DNA of 64,000 nucleotides from VFJL01 sp037147395 (GTDB taxonomy: Bacteria; Pseudomonadota; Gammaproteobacteria; Burkholderiales; Nitrosomonadaceae). The stretch lies in NCBI GenBank assembly GCA_037147395.1, contig JBAWVG010000001.1, positions 1-64,000 of the forward strand, written 5' to 3'. Positions 1 through 8,367 of this stretch are shown piece by piece. How positions within the stretch are numbered: position 1 is the stretch's first letter; the number at the start of each line of letters is the position of its first letter. Made by a program: the position numbers and the translations under genes. The notes beneath the pieces are model-generated. The model did not search any database and was not told the origin of the DNA. It saw nothing but the letters and a program-made list of their open reading frames with translations.

Positions 1-2
1 TG

Positions 3-602
3 GGAATAATCCGCATGCTAATTGAACGCGACCTCCCGTTGGGATTGGACTGGTTATTACACGATGCATGCCCCTCAGATACCGAAACAATAATGGCACT
101 CTCCGATTTTATTTATACCCGACTTGCCGGTAGCCTTCGTGAACAAGGTTATTCAGTGCAAGAGGTGGATGCTCTAGTAAGCTTGCATCCACAACGCTTA
201 GGTGACGTGCCAAAGCGCCTTGCTGCCGTGCGAGCATTCGCAGCTCTACCTGAATCTGCAAGTCTTGCTGCTGCCAATAAACGAGTGGGTAATATCCTAA
301 AAAAAGTAGAAAATGGCATGAGTGACGAAGTTAACATCACCTTACTACATGAGCCTGCAGAGCAAGCGCTACACCGCGCACTATCAGAAAGCTCACCTAA
401 ATCGGATAAGGCTTTTGCTGCGGGAGACTATACCAACTCTTTACAAATCTTAGCCTCACTGAGAGGTCCGGTTGACACTTTCTTTAATGAAGTGATGGTC
501 AATACAGAAGATATAGCGTTGCGCACTAATCGTCTAGCACTACTACAAAAACTGCAAAATACCATGAACCGTGTGGCCGACATTTCCAAGCTAGCCAACT
601 AA
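3..602 (+). CDS. glyS: Glycyl-tRNA synthetase beta subunit (3' end, partial)
   Basis: The reading frame is open from the window edge; the first ATG at 15 is internal, not a start. The visible part is the C-terminal anticodon-binding (DALR-type) region of the beta chain of the tetrameric alpha2-beta2 bacterial glycyl-tRNA synthetase. The ending, FFNEVMVNTEDIALRTNR followed by LALLQKL and VADISKLAN, is the family's usual tail. The enzyme charges tRNA-Gly in the cytoplasm. It is followed after one base by gmhB, the usual betaproteobacterial order, so the two are probably co-transcribed. The catalytic alpha subunit (glyQ) would lie upstream, outside the window. Confidence 0.93.
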   Translation, partial: GIIRMLIERDLPLGLDWLLHDACPSDTETIMALSDFIYTRLAGSLREQGYSVQEVDALVSLHPQRLGDVPKRLAAVRAFAALPESASLAAANKRVGNILKKVENGMSDEVNITLLHEPAEQALHRALSESSPKSDKAFAAGDYTNSLQILASLRGPVDTFFNEVMVNTEDIALRTNRLALLQKLQNTMNRVADISKLAN

Positions 603-603
603 G

Positions 604-1137
604 ATGAGACTGGCTATTCTCGATCGTGATGGTGTGATCAATTATGATAGCAACGCTTTCATAAAGAACCCCGAGGAATGGAAACCTATTCCCGGCAGTC
701 TGGATGCGATTGCACATCTGACCCAGTCGAGTTACAGGGTTGTGGTCGCCACCAATCAGTCCGGTATCGGTCGCGGCCTGTTAGACATGACCGCGTTCAA
801 TGCCATTAACGAAAAAATGATCAAGGCAGTAAATCAAGCAGGAGGACGCATCGATGCGGTGTTTTTCTGTCCGCATACTCAGTCAGAACAGTGCAATTGT
901 CGTAAACCTGAGAATGGCCTCTTCAAGGATATTGCAGAGCGTTTCAGTCTAGACTTGAAAGGCACACCTGCAATCGGCGATTCGCTTCGTGACTTACAGG
1001 CAGCTGCCTCAGTAGGCGCAATTCCGATGCTAGTGTTAACTGGGAAAGGTTTGGAAACCCAAACCGCAGGTAAACTTCCCCTAAATACGAAGATTTATTC
1101 TGACCTAGCGCAAGCAGTTGACAATTTGACAGGATGA
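604..1137 (+). CDS. gmhB: D-glycero-beta-D-manno-heptose-1,7-bisphosphate 7-phosphatase
   Basis: A 177-residue HAD-superfamily phosphatase. It removes the C7 phosphate from heptose 1,7-bisphosphate on the path to ADP-heptose, the inner-core sugar of LPS. The catalytic motif DRDGVIN is at residues 7-13, with the two aspartates of the HAD nucleophile/acid pair. The zinc-binding loop CPHTQSEQCNC is near residue 94, and the GDSLRDLQAA motif lies near residue 125. The start codon is one base after the glyS stop, and the stop overlaps the plsC start (ATGA). The length is normal for the family. Confidence 0.93.
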   Translation: MRLAILDRDGVINYDSNAFIKNPEEWKPIPGSLDAIAHLTQSSYRVVVATNQSGIGRGLLDMTAFNAINEKMIKAVNQAGGRIDAVFFCPHTQSEQCNCRKPENGLFKDIAERFSLDLKGTPAIGDSLRDLQAAASVGAIPMLVLTGKGLETQTAGKLPLNTKIYSDLAQAVDNLTG

Positions 1138-1895
1138 ACATGATCCTGGCGGCACTTCGCTCCACACTTTACACCTTGATCCAAGTCATCACTACGCCTC
1201 CTTATGCGTTAATCGCATTGGCTACTTTTCCTCTTAAACCGATCGATCGCTACCGTATTATTTCTGGCTGGGCGTATCTGATGCTGTTCCTGCTTCGCGT
1301 CATCTGCGGCATCCGCTACCGTGTCATAGGAGCAGAGAACATTCCCAAATTACCGAGTATCGTTTTGTCGAAACATCAATCAGCTTGGGAGACACTGGCA
1401 TTCCAACAGATCTTTCCGCCGCAAGTGTGGGTCCTTAAAAAAGAGCTACTGCGTATCCCCTTCTTTGGCTGGGGGCTGGCTATGACAAGCCCTATTGCTA
1501 TTGATCGCGGTTCTGGAAAAATTGCACTCAAACAGATCGTCAAACAAGGAAAAGACCGATTAAGACAAGGATTCTGGATCGTTATTTTTCCAGAAGGAAC
1601 TCGTGTCACTCCTGGGGAAAGAGGAAAATACGGCATTGGTGGCGCATGGCTTGCAACCCATTCCGATGCGCCAGTCGTGCCGGTTGCTCATAATGCGGGA
1701 GAATTCTGGAGTAAAGATGCCTTCATCAAATTGCCTGGAACGATCACCGTGAGTATCGGCCCTCCGATAGATTCTACTGGTTTAGAGCCAGGAGAACTTA
1801 ATGCCAAAGTAGAATCGTGGATTGAGGATGAAATGACTCGCATCGGTGATTGTAAAAATTTCACCCCTGCCCGCCATGATAAGGGTGATGACTAA
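1134..1895 (+). CDS. plsC: 1-acyl-sn-glycerol-3-phosphate acyltransferase (PlsC family)
   Basis: A 253-residue inner-membrane acyltransferase that makes phosphatidic acid from lysophosphatidic acid and an acyl donor. The N-terminus is hydrophobic, with membrane segments at about residues 10-30 and 45-62. The catalytic block is KHQSAWE near residue 82, an H-X4-E variant of the usual H-X4-D that I know from betaproteobacterial homologues. The substrate-binding block FPEGTR is near residue 152. Its start overlaps the gmhB stop by 4 bases, which suggests translational coupling. A role in a specialised acyl transfer rather than bulk phospholipid synthesis cannot be excluded. Confidence 0.88.
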   Translation: MNMILAALRSTLYTLIQVITTPPYALIALATFPLKPIDRYRIISGWAYLMLFLLRVICGIRYRVIGAENIPKLPSIVLSKHQSAWETLAFQQIFPPQVWVLKKELLRIPFFGWGLAMTSPIAIDRGSGKIALKQIVKQGKDRLRQGFWIVIFPEGTRVTPGERGKYGIGGAWLATHSDAPVVPVAHNAGEFWSKDAFIKLPGTITVSIGPPIDSTGLEPGELNAKVESWIEDEMTRIGDCKNFTPARHDKGDD

Positions 1896-2646
1896 AAACA
1901 AGCCACAGTACCTGTTAAACGATCAGACCTCCCCTAAAGGAGAGATCTATCGTGTCAACCTAAACGGCACGGAGATAATCTATACACTCAAACGTTGTCG
2001 CCGTCGAACGATCGGCATGCGGATTGACGGCGGCGGTCTGACTGTTAGCATTCCACCACGAGAATCACTGCGCTGGGTAGAGTCGGCTCTGCGCGACAAA
2101 GCAGACTGGGTGACACGAAAACTTGCCGAATGGACTAATAAAAAAACAATCCAACTAGTATGGGAAGAGACTGCTATTTTCCCTCTTTTAGGAGAACCAT
2201 GGCAGCTGACGAAAGTCGCGCCTGGGATACTGAAAATGACCCCAGTCGAAGTCATAATTGGAACTGGAGGTAAACAACTTGCGCTCCCTTTCCCATCCGC
2301 ACTAACCAAATCGCAGATTGAGGAGCTCGTGATGGAGTGGTATCTCCAACAAGCCCTAACCTGCTTCAGCGAACGTCTCATACTCTTTGCAAATAAACTC
2401 AATGTACCGCTACCTCAGTTACGACTATCACGTGCTAAGACCCAGTGGGGAAGTTGCAATGCCCTTGGAATTATCCGTCTCAACTGGCGGCTGATCCAAG
2501 TGCCGCTCCCTTTAGTGGATTACGTGGTGGCACATGAGCTATCGCACCTCATCGAGATGAATCATTCCCCAGCCTTTTGGCGAATAGTTGAAAGTATTTA
2601 TCCTGATTATCTGGTAGCGCGAAAGGATTTGCAGATGCTGGGATAA
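1888..2646 (+). CDS. YgjP/SprT-like zinc metallopeptidase-domain protein (DUF45, M48-like)
   Basis: The C-terminal half carries the zinc motif HELSH near residue 210, followed by the third-ligand region IEMNHSPAFW, as in the YgjP/WLM family. The N-terminal half has the strand-rich region typical of DUF45 proteins, with RRRTIGMRI and AKTQWGSCN. E. coli YgjP has been described as a UTP pyrophosphatase, so peptidase activity should not be assumed. The frame is open from a GTG at 1846, inside plsC. I prefer the ATG at 1888, just after AAGGG, giving 252 residues and an 8-base overlap with plsC. The ATG at 1876 is an alternative. Confidence 0.82.
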   Translation: MTKNKPQYLLNDQTSPKGEIYRVNLNGTEIIYTLKRCRRRTIGMRIDGGGLTVSIPPRESLRWVESALRDKADWVTRKLAEWTNKKTIQLVWEETAIFPLLGEPWQLTKVAPGILKMTPVEVIIGTGGKQLALPFPSALTKSQIEELVMEWYLQQALTCFSERLILFANKLNVPLPQLRLSRAKTQWGSCNALGIIRLNWRLIQVPLPLVDYVVAHELSHLIEMNHSPAFWRIVESIYPDYLVARKDLQMLG

Positions 2647-2715
2647 TGACCCAGGCTCATTCATTACGCTACCTTTATGTTAATATTTTGTATCCATGCT
2701 CAGGGTCATATTTCC

Positions 2716-2841
2716 ATGCACAGACTTTGTATTGTCACTCTTCTATTCCTACTGCTTAGCGCATGCGGACTGAAAGGTCCCCTCTACCTTCCGCAAGATA
2801 CTCCTTCCCAGCAGCCCAAGAATGATGGGGTAAAGAAGTGA
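2716..2841 (+). CDS. lptM: LPS-assembly lipoprotein LptM (YifL-like), 41 residues
   Basis: A very short gene whose product has a hydrophobic signal peptide ending in the lipobox LLSAC (Cys17), then GLKGPLYLP. That sequence is the hallmark of the LptM/YifL family, small outer-membrane lipoproteins that help LptD mature. The stop TGA overlaps the GTG start of lysA (GTGA). The lptM-lysA pairing is widespread in proteobacteria. The gene is easily missed by callers because of its length. Confidence 0.85.
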   Translation: MHRLCIVTLLFLLLSACGLKGPLYLPQDTPSQQPKNDGVKK

Positions 2842-4091
2842 GTGGCTTCCCATCATTTTCTTATCATAATGCTATGCTCTATGGGGAGTCAGTCTCCTTA
2901 GAACAAATTGCAGTTGAGTTCGGGACACCCTGCTACGTCTATTCACGCGCAGCACTAACTTCCGCCTACCGCGAATTCGACTCTTCTTTTGCCGGCCGTG
3001 ATCACCTAATATGTTACGCGGTCAAGGCCAACTCCAGTCTCGCTATACTCAACCTATTCGCTCGCCTCGGCAGTGGTTTTGACATCGTTTCTGGTGGCGA
3101 GCTAAAGCGAGTATTAAACGCCGGCGGTGATCCACAGAAAATAGTATTCTCTGGTGTAGGCAAGCAGCCTGAAGAGATACGTGCAGCGCTTGCTGCTGGA
3201 ATATTCTGTTTCAACGTCGAGTCAGAGGCTGAGTTGCTAAGACTCAACCAAATAGCAGCGGAGATGAACAAGATCGCTCCAGTGAGCTTGCGCGTCAATC
3301 CTGATGTTGATGCGAAGACCCATCCCTATATTTCGACCGGCCTCAAGGAAAACAAGTTCGGAATTCCTTTTGATGAAGCGGAGAGCCTCTATCTCTCCGC
3401 TGATAAATTCTCAAGCATTCGGTTTACGGGGCTGGACTGTCATATCGGCTCACAGTTGACTGATCTCAACCCTTTCATTGAGGCCTCTGAGAAAGTACTC
3501 GACCTTCTTACCCGCTTAGAAGCACAGGGCTCACGGATTGATCATCTTGACCTGGGTGGTGGACTCGGAATCAGATACTCTTCAGAAAAGCCGCCATTAG
3601 CAAGGGACTATGTGGCAGCATTGTGTGCCAAAATTGACCAGCGAAGCCAACGCATTTTAATCGAGCCTGGACGTGCCCTGGTAGGGAATGCTGGTTTACT
3701 TCTTACTCGTGTCGAATACCTAAAGCATACTCCACATCGTGATTTCGCTATCGTAGATGCAGCCATGAATGATCTAATCCGTCCAGCACTCTATGACGCG
3801 TACCATGAGATCCTGCCGGTCGCTGTGCACGACGAGAAAACCAAGATGTACCAAATCGTCGGGCCAGTCTGCGAAACCGGTGATTTTCTAGGGCATGACC
3901 GCAAGATGTCACTGAGGCAGGGGGACTTGCTCGCCGTAATGTCTACCGGCGCCTACGGCATGAGTATGAGCTCAAATTACAACACCCGCCCTCGCGCCGC
4001 CGAGGTGATGGTAGATGGTGATCATATCCATCTAATACGAGAACGTGAATCGGTAGAACAATTGATCGCTCACGAAAGAATCTTACCCTGA
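2838..4091 (+). CDS. lysA: Diaminopimelate decarboxylase
   Basis: A 417-residue fold-III PLP enzyme that decarboxylates meso-diaminopimelate to L-lysine, the last step of lysine synthesis. The PLP lysine lies in CYAVKANSS (about residue 61). HIGSQ (about 203), the glycine-rich DLGGGLGIRY and EPGRAL (about 279) bind cofactor phosphate. GPVCETGDFL (about 346) contributes the active-site cysteine from the other subunit. Translation starts at a GTG overlapping the lptM stop by 4 bases, implying coupling. The gene lies convergent to mgtE with a 78-bp gap. Confidence 0.95.
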   Translation: MSGFPSFSYHNAMLYGESVSLEQIAVEFGTPCYVYSRAALTSAYREFDSSFAGRDHLICYAVKANSSLAILNLFARLGSGFDIVSGGELKRVLNAGGDPQKIVFSGVGKQPEEIRAALAAGIFCFNVESEAELLRLNQIAAEMNKIAPVSLRVNPDVDAKTHPYISTGLKENKFGIPFDEAESLYLSADKFSSIRFTGLDCHIGSQLTDLNPFIEASEKVLDLLTRLEAQGSRIDHLDLGGGLGIRYSSEKPPLARDYVAALCAKIDQRSQRILIEPGRALVGNAGLLLTRVEYLKHTPHRDFAIVDAAMNDLIRPALYDAYHEILPVAVHDEKTKMYQIVGPVCETGDFLGHDRKMSLRQGDLLAVMSTGAYGMSMSSNYNTRPRAAEVMVDGDHIHLIRERESVEQLIAHERILP

Positions 4092-4169
4092 AATGATGCA
4101 CTAGGAATGGGGCTTGTATCACAACTCCTAACCCCTGCCTGGACCGACAGCACAATCTTATTGTAACGG

Positions 4170-5612
4170 CTACAACAGAAACACTGTCGCTAGTCCCAAG
4201 AATATAAAAAATCCACCGCTATCAGTAACGGCAGTGATCATTACGCTGGAACCTGCCGCAGGGTCCCGTCCGAATTTCTGAAGAAGCAACGGAATCATTA
4301 CTCCTAAAGATCCTGCCAGCAGGAGATTCAATGTCATTGCCAGGGCCATCACCAGGCCGAGTGCAACGCTATCATAAATAAAGAAAGCGAATAACCCGAC
4401 CGCACTCCCCCATACCATCCCATTTACAGCACTCACCCCAATTTCCTTGGCAAATAGCTTGCGTGCATTACCGAGATTAAGCTGACCCAAAGCCAATGCG
4501 CGGACAATCATGGTGATGGTCTGATTGCCAGAGTTTCCGCCGATACCAGCAATGATCGGCATCAACGCTGCCAACGCCACCAGTTTTTCGATCGAATCTT
4601 CAAAGACACCAATCACACGTGAAGCAATAAATGCCGTCACCAGATTGACCGCTAACCAGATCCAACGATTCTTTACACTCTTCCATACCGGAGCAAACAG
4701 ATCCTCCTCTTCACTCAGACCGCCTAATTTTAGCGCCTCATTTTCAGACTCCTCACGGATAAAGTCCATTACTGCATTGACGGTCACGCGTCCAATCAGC
4801 TTCCCCTCCACATCAACCACTGATGCAGAGACAAGATCATAACGCTCGAATGCGTGTGCCGCCTGTTGTGCCTTGTCATCCGGGTGAAGCTTCAGCATTT
4901 CTGTAGACATCACTGCTGCCACCTCGGTATCCGGGTCGCTCACTAGTAGACGATTAACCGGCAGGACACCCTTGAGATGTTCATCACGGTCCACCACGAA
5001 TAGCTGATCAGTATGTCCTGGTAGCTCATCCAGGCGGCGCAGATACCGTAATACCACTTCCAGTGTCACATCCTCTCGGATTGCAACCATATCAAAATCC
5101 ATCAAAGCCCCCACAGCATCTTCTGGGTAAGACATGGCTGCTCGTAACTGCTCACGCTCTTCCACTGGTAATGATTGAAATACATCATCAATAACAGATC
5201 GTGGCAAATCTGGGGCAAGGTCAGCGATTTCATCTGCATCTAGCTGCCCCGTCGCAGCTACAAGTTCGTTACCATCCATGGCGGCGATGAGCGTCTCGCG
5301 TACCGCGTCGGAAACCTCCAACAGGATCTCTCCGTCGCGCTCCGCCTTAACCAAATTCCAGATCGTCAGACGATCCTGTACTGGCAACGCTTCTAGGATA
5401 TGAGCAACATCGGCAGGATGGAGTCTGTCGAGTAGCTGTTGCAACTCTGGCAGACTTTGTCTGTAGGCTAGGGATTCGACCAGATCATGCGACGGCATTT
5501 CCTCCATCTGCACAAAGCCTGCCATCAGCTTATAGCTGCTCAGTAGATGAGTCACCCTTTGCAACTGTACTTGCAGGTTCTCTGTTTCTCTGCGATTATT
5601 TTCTTCAGTCAT
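4170..5612 (-). CDS. mgtE: Magnesium transporter MgtE
   Basis: A 480-residue Mg2+ channel/transporter. It has the full MgtE order: a superhelical N domain rich in leucine and acidic residues (about 35-160), two CBS domains (about 165-290) that sense cytosolic Mg2+, and five membrane helices from about residue 315. The signature GIGGNSGNQT is near residue 362, at the start of the pore region. It acts in the inner membrane. The start MTEENNRRETEN is the only plausible one. It follows the mtgA end by about 135 bp on the same strand. I see no M-box (Mg2+) riboswitch in that gap. Confidence 0.94.
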   Translation of the reverse strand: MTEENNRRETENLQVQLQRVTHLLSSYKLMAGFVQMEEMPSHDLVESLAYRQSLPELQQLLDRLHPADVAHILEALPVQDRLTIWNLVKAERDGEILLEVSDAVRETLIAAMDGNELVAATGQLDADEIADLAPDLPRSVIDDVFQSLPVEEREQLRAAMSYPEDAVGALMDFDMVAIREDVTLEVVLRYLRRLDELPGHTDQLFVVDRDEHLKGVLPVNRLLVSDPDTEVAAVMSTEMLKLHPDDKAQQAAHAFERYDLVSASVVDVEGKLIGRVTVNAVMDFIREESENEALKLGGLSEEEDLFAPVWKSVKNRWIWLAVNLVTAFIASRVIGVFEDSIEKLVALAALMPIIAGIGGNSGNQTITMIVRALALGQLNLGNARKLFAKEIGVSAVNGMVWGSAVGLFAFFIYDSVALGLVMALAMTLNLLLAGSLGVMIPLLLQKFGRDPAAGSSVMITAVTDSGGFFIFLGLATVFLL

Positions 5613-5747
5613 GGCAGGTCGGCCCAGCAGCGAGACAAAATTTGCAGATTGTAAGGAAAATCAAGGGCTAGGTCGAATACTTCCTAGCCAGAGGGCCGAA
5701 TGGAGGGCTACATTTTCTCCCCTTTATAGCGGCCAGATCTGGAATTA

Positions 5748-6446
5748 TCAAGGAATCGATGTCGAGGGCATCCGATTAAAAATAATATCCGTTTTTTTCA
5801 ACAACCATGGCGTACTCCGGTTAAGGTCATAAAAGCGTGGACTCGGGACCATGGCAGCAAGTCGTGCAGCTTGCTTTGATGTTAGTGCTGAGGCTGAGAC
5901 CCCATAATAATAACGGCTAGCAGCCTCCGCACCGAATACTCCATTACCCCACTCGATCTTATTTAGGTAAATTTCTAAGATACGGCGCTTGGACATCACA
6001 TTCTCAAGCATCAGCGTAATGACTGCCTCCTCAATCTTACGCCACGGTGTCTTTTTACCGGATAGAAAAAGGTTCTTCGCAAGCTGCTGGCTGATGGTGG
6101 AACCTCCCATGACAAGCTTCCCCTTTTCTAGGTTCTTCTCGTATGCTTTCTGAATGGCCTCAAAATCAAAACCTTCGTGCTGCAGAAATTTCCCATCCTC
6201 TGCCGCAATAATGGCACGCTTCAGATGGGGGGAGATCTGTTCGTATGGAACCCATTGATAGCGCAAAGTTGCATCCGGTTTCTTCTCCTGCATTACATCC
6301 AAACGCTCTTGCATAAACGCACTACCAGATGGATTATAGGAATTCCAATAAACGATGTGGCCAAGAATCCATAATTGATAGAGCAACACTGCTCCGGTAA
6401 GAACTATGGCCAAGCGCCAGAACCATCGCTTAAGAAATTTCCCCAT
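5748..6446 (-). CDS. mtgA: Monofunctional biosynthetic peptidoglycan transglycosylase
   Basis: A 232-residue family GT51 enzyme that polymerises lipid II into glycan strands without a transpeptidase domain. One N-terminal membrane anchor lies at about residues 10-30. The five GT51 motifs are visible: EDGKFLQHEGFD (about 82-93, catalytic Glu), GGSTISQQLAKN (about 114-125), the motif-3 stretch RKIEEA, EIYLN (about 159) and the final KQAARLAAM block. The C-terminus ends a little unusually after FNRMPSTSIP. It is the last gene of the RNB-tonB-aroE-mtgA group, 30 bp after aroE. Confidence 0.93.
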   Translation of the reverse strand: MGKFLKRWFWRLAIVLTGAVLLYQLWILGHIVYWNSYNPSGSAFMQERLDVMQEKKPDATLRYQWVPYEQISPHLKRAIIAAEDGKFLQHEGFDFEAIQKAYEKNLEKGKLVMGGSTISQQLAKNLFLSGKKTPWRKIEEAVITLMLENVMSKRRILEIYLNKIEWGNGVFGAEAASRYYYGVSASALTSKQAARLAAMVPSPRFYDLNRSTPWLLKKTDIIFNRMPSTSIP

Positions 6447-6476
6447 GTGTTATTGGATAACCTTAAACCAACATCT

Positions 6477-7295
6477 TCATGTCTCTGGTCGTAACATCGC
6501 AATTACAGGTTCCGTTTCCGGCCTTAATCCTCGCCATAAGAAAAAAGATTCAGCCGCTTGCTCCACTAGCATCCCTATTCCATCGGATAGGTGAGTTGCA
6601 CCTTGCTGTCGTGCAAACTTTAAAAATGGCGTGGATCCATTCCCGTACATCATATCGTAGGCCAACGACTCAGCAGCGAATATACCTGGGGGCAGTGACG
6701 GCAGTTCGTTGCTGAGGCTTGCAGAAGTAGCATTAATGACAATGTCGAATTCATGGCCAGGAAGATCTTCATAGCCAGCCGGTATGACAAACCCATATTC
6801 AAAGAATCGCTGATACAGTTCGAGTGCTTTCTGTTTGGTGCGGTTGACAATAGTCAGCACCTTGGGCTGATGTTCCAGTAGCGGCAACAGTACACCACGA
6901 GCAGCCCCACCTGCACCCATTACCAATACCCGTTTACCCGTAATCATAAAATCTAGATTACTTGAGATATCACGCACCAATCCAATACCATCGGTGTTAT
7001 CACCAAGAATCTCATCGTCATCGAAGACGAGTGTATTGACTGCCTGGGAAGTAGCAGCTCGTTCAGTCAAACGAGTTGAAATCTTGCAAGCTTCGAGCTT
7101 GAATGGAATGGTTACATTCATGCCCTTACCACCAAATTTCCGAAATGCTTCTACCGCTACAGAAAATCCATCAAGCGGCACCAGGAGCGCCTCATAGCGC
7201 ATATCTTGATCGGTCTGTCTTGAAAATTCAGCATGGATTAACGGTGACTTGCTATGAGCAATTGGGTTACCGATAACGGCGTAAAGATCGGGCAT
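6477..7295 (-). CDS. aroE: Shikimate dehydrogenase
   Basis: A 272-residue NADP-dependent enzyme that reduces 3-dehydroshikimate to shikimate in aromatic amino acid synthesis. The substrate motif GNPIAHSKSPLIH is at residues 9-21. The catalytic Lys lies in MNVTIPFK (about 59-66), and the NADP fold begins at GAGGAARGVL (about 127). The C-terminal DGIGMLVEQA is also conserved. The start MPDLYAVIGNP is standard. It sits between the TonB-like gene (62 bp upstream) and mtgA. Confidence 0.95.
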   Translation of the reverse strand: MPDLYAVIGNPIAHSKSPLIHAEFSRQTDQDMRYEALLVPLDGFSVAVEAFRKFGGKGMNVTIPFKLEACKISTRLTERAATSQAVNTLVFDDDEILGDNTDGIGLVRDISSNLDFMITGKRVLVMGAGGAARGVLLPLLEHQPKVLTIVNRTKQKALELYQRFFEYGFVIPAGYEDLPGHEFDIVINATSASLSNELPSLPPGIFAAESLAYDMMYGNGSTPFLKFARQQGATHLSDGIGMLVEQAAESFFLWRGLRPETEPVIAMLRPET

Positions 7296-7357
7296 AATGA
7301 TAATAATTAGGTATTAGGCTGTAGCATCAATTAACTCTAGACTGGTCGATGTTCTGA

Positions 7358-8275
7358 CTATTCACTCAGGAGTTCGTCAGATCGGGTAAATACCCAGGTA
7401 CGGGTGATATACAATATATCGGTATCTTGACTGATGTCAGATGGAAATGGAGCAAATCCATTCTGACCCGCGAGCTTAACAATACGTACTGCCGCCTCAT
7501 CCAAAATATTTTTGCCAGAAGACCGATTGATTTCAACTGACTCTAGAGTGCCGTCAGACTTGATGCCAACCGTAAGTTGCAGGCTTCCAAATAATTTTTC
7601 TCGCTTAGCGGCCTCGGGATAATTCAGATTTCCAACCCTCTCCACCTTCGCCCTCCAGTCTTCAACATACCGGGCGAAACGGTATTCCTGTGCACGAGCA
7701 CCGATAAATCTACGCTTTGGGCGTTTCTGATAAGCTTCATAATCCTTAGATATTTGCGCTTCGAGTCGTGCAATCTCTAAGCTACGTTGAACCAAGTCCG
7801 TAGTATTGGGTGCATCCTGTTTTCGTAGCGGCCATTCTGACTGAAGTTTTGGTTGATGGATGTCGCGCTCACTATTAACCGCCGTCATCAATCTCTTTAC
7901 TTCTTGTTCAAGCTGACCGACCTTTTGATTGGCATTAGCCATATCTGCCACTTGTTTATTCTCTGATAGTAGCGGAAAGGGTGACTGGGCCTGGCGGTTG
8001 TCATCAGTATTTCCCCCACCATCTAAATTGGCTTGAGCAAGCTTATTCGCCATATGAGGCTTTGAACTTGATTTACTATTAACGAGTACTACCTCCAGCG
8101 TAGTTGAATTTTTATCGACTCTCGTAGAGGGAAGTTTGAAGGTTATGCCGAACAATACAACTGCATGAAAAACTAATGAAACGAGTATTGCCACATTCAG
8201 ACGTGATGACGGATCAAGCAGCCAGTCGTGGAATGTGGCGAGATTAAAACCTGTTTTATTTGGTGTGGCGGCCAA
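7358..8275 (-). CDS. TonB-family energy-transducer-like protein
   Basis: A 305-residue protein with one membrane span (about 28-48), a long polar middle with coiled-coil character (about 110-190), and a C-terminal TonB-like domain (about 205-300). That domain contains YPEAAKREKLFGSLQL, then VGIKSDGTLESVEI. The middle lacks the proline-rich spacer of classical TonB, and no exbB or exbD is near, so the import role of TonB cannot be assumed. Related genes sit next to the RNB gene in many betaproteobacteria. The longest frame opens at a TTG (8275) with no good ribosome site, and I found no better start, so the N-terminus is uncertain. Confidence 0.8.
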   Translation of the reverse strand: MAATPNKTGFNLATFHDWLLDPSSRLNVAILVSLVFHAVVLFGITFKLPSTRVDKNSTTLEVVLVNSKSSSKPHMANKLAQANLDGGGNTDDNRQAQSPFPLLSENKQVADMANANQKVGQLEQEVKRLMTAVNSERDIHQPKLQSEWPLRKQDAPNTTDLVQRSLEIARLEAQISKDYEAYQKRPKRRFIGARAQEYRFARYVEDWRAKVERVGNLNYPEAAKREKLFGSLQLTVGIKSDGTLESVEINRSSGKNILDEAAVRIVKLAGQNGFAPFPSDISQDTDILYITRTWVFTRSDELLSE

Positions 8276-8367
8276 CGTACTAGCGAGTTTGAGAGTTAAG
8301 CCTGAGAATGTTTAACGTCATCCATTGTAAGCAACAACCGTGCAGTTGTCACATGCGTATCGGTGAC

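Noticed and set aside
5613..5747. Possible Mg2+ riboswitch before mgtE
   Set aside because: The 135-bp gap shows no M-box core or paired arms that I can recognise.
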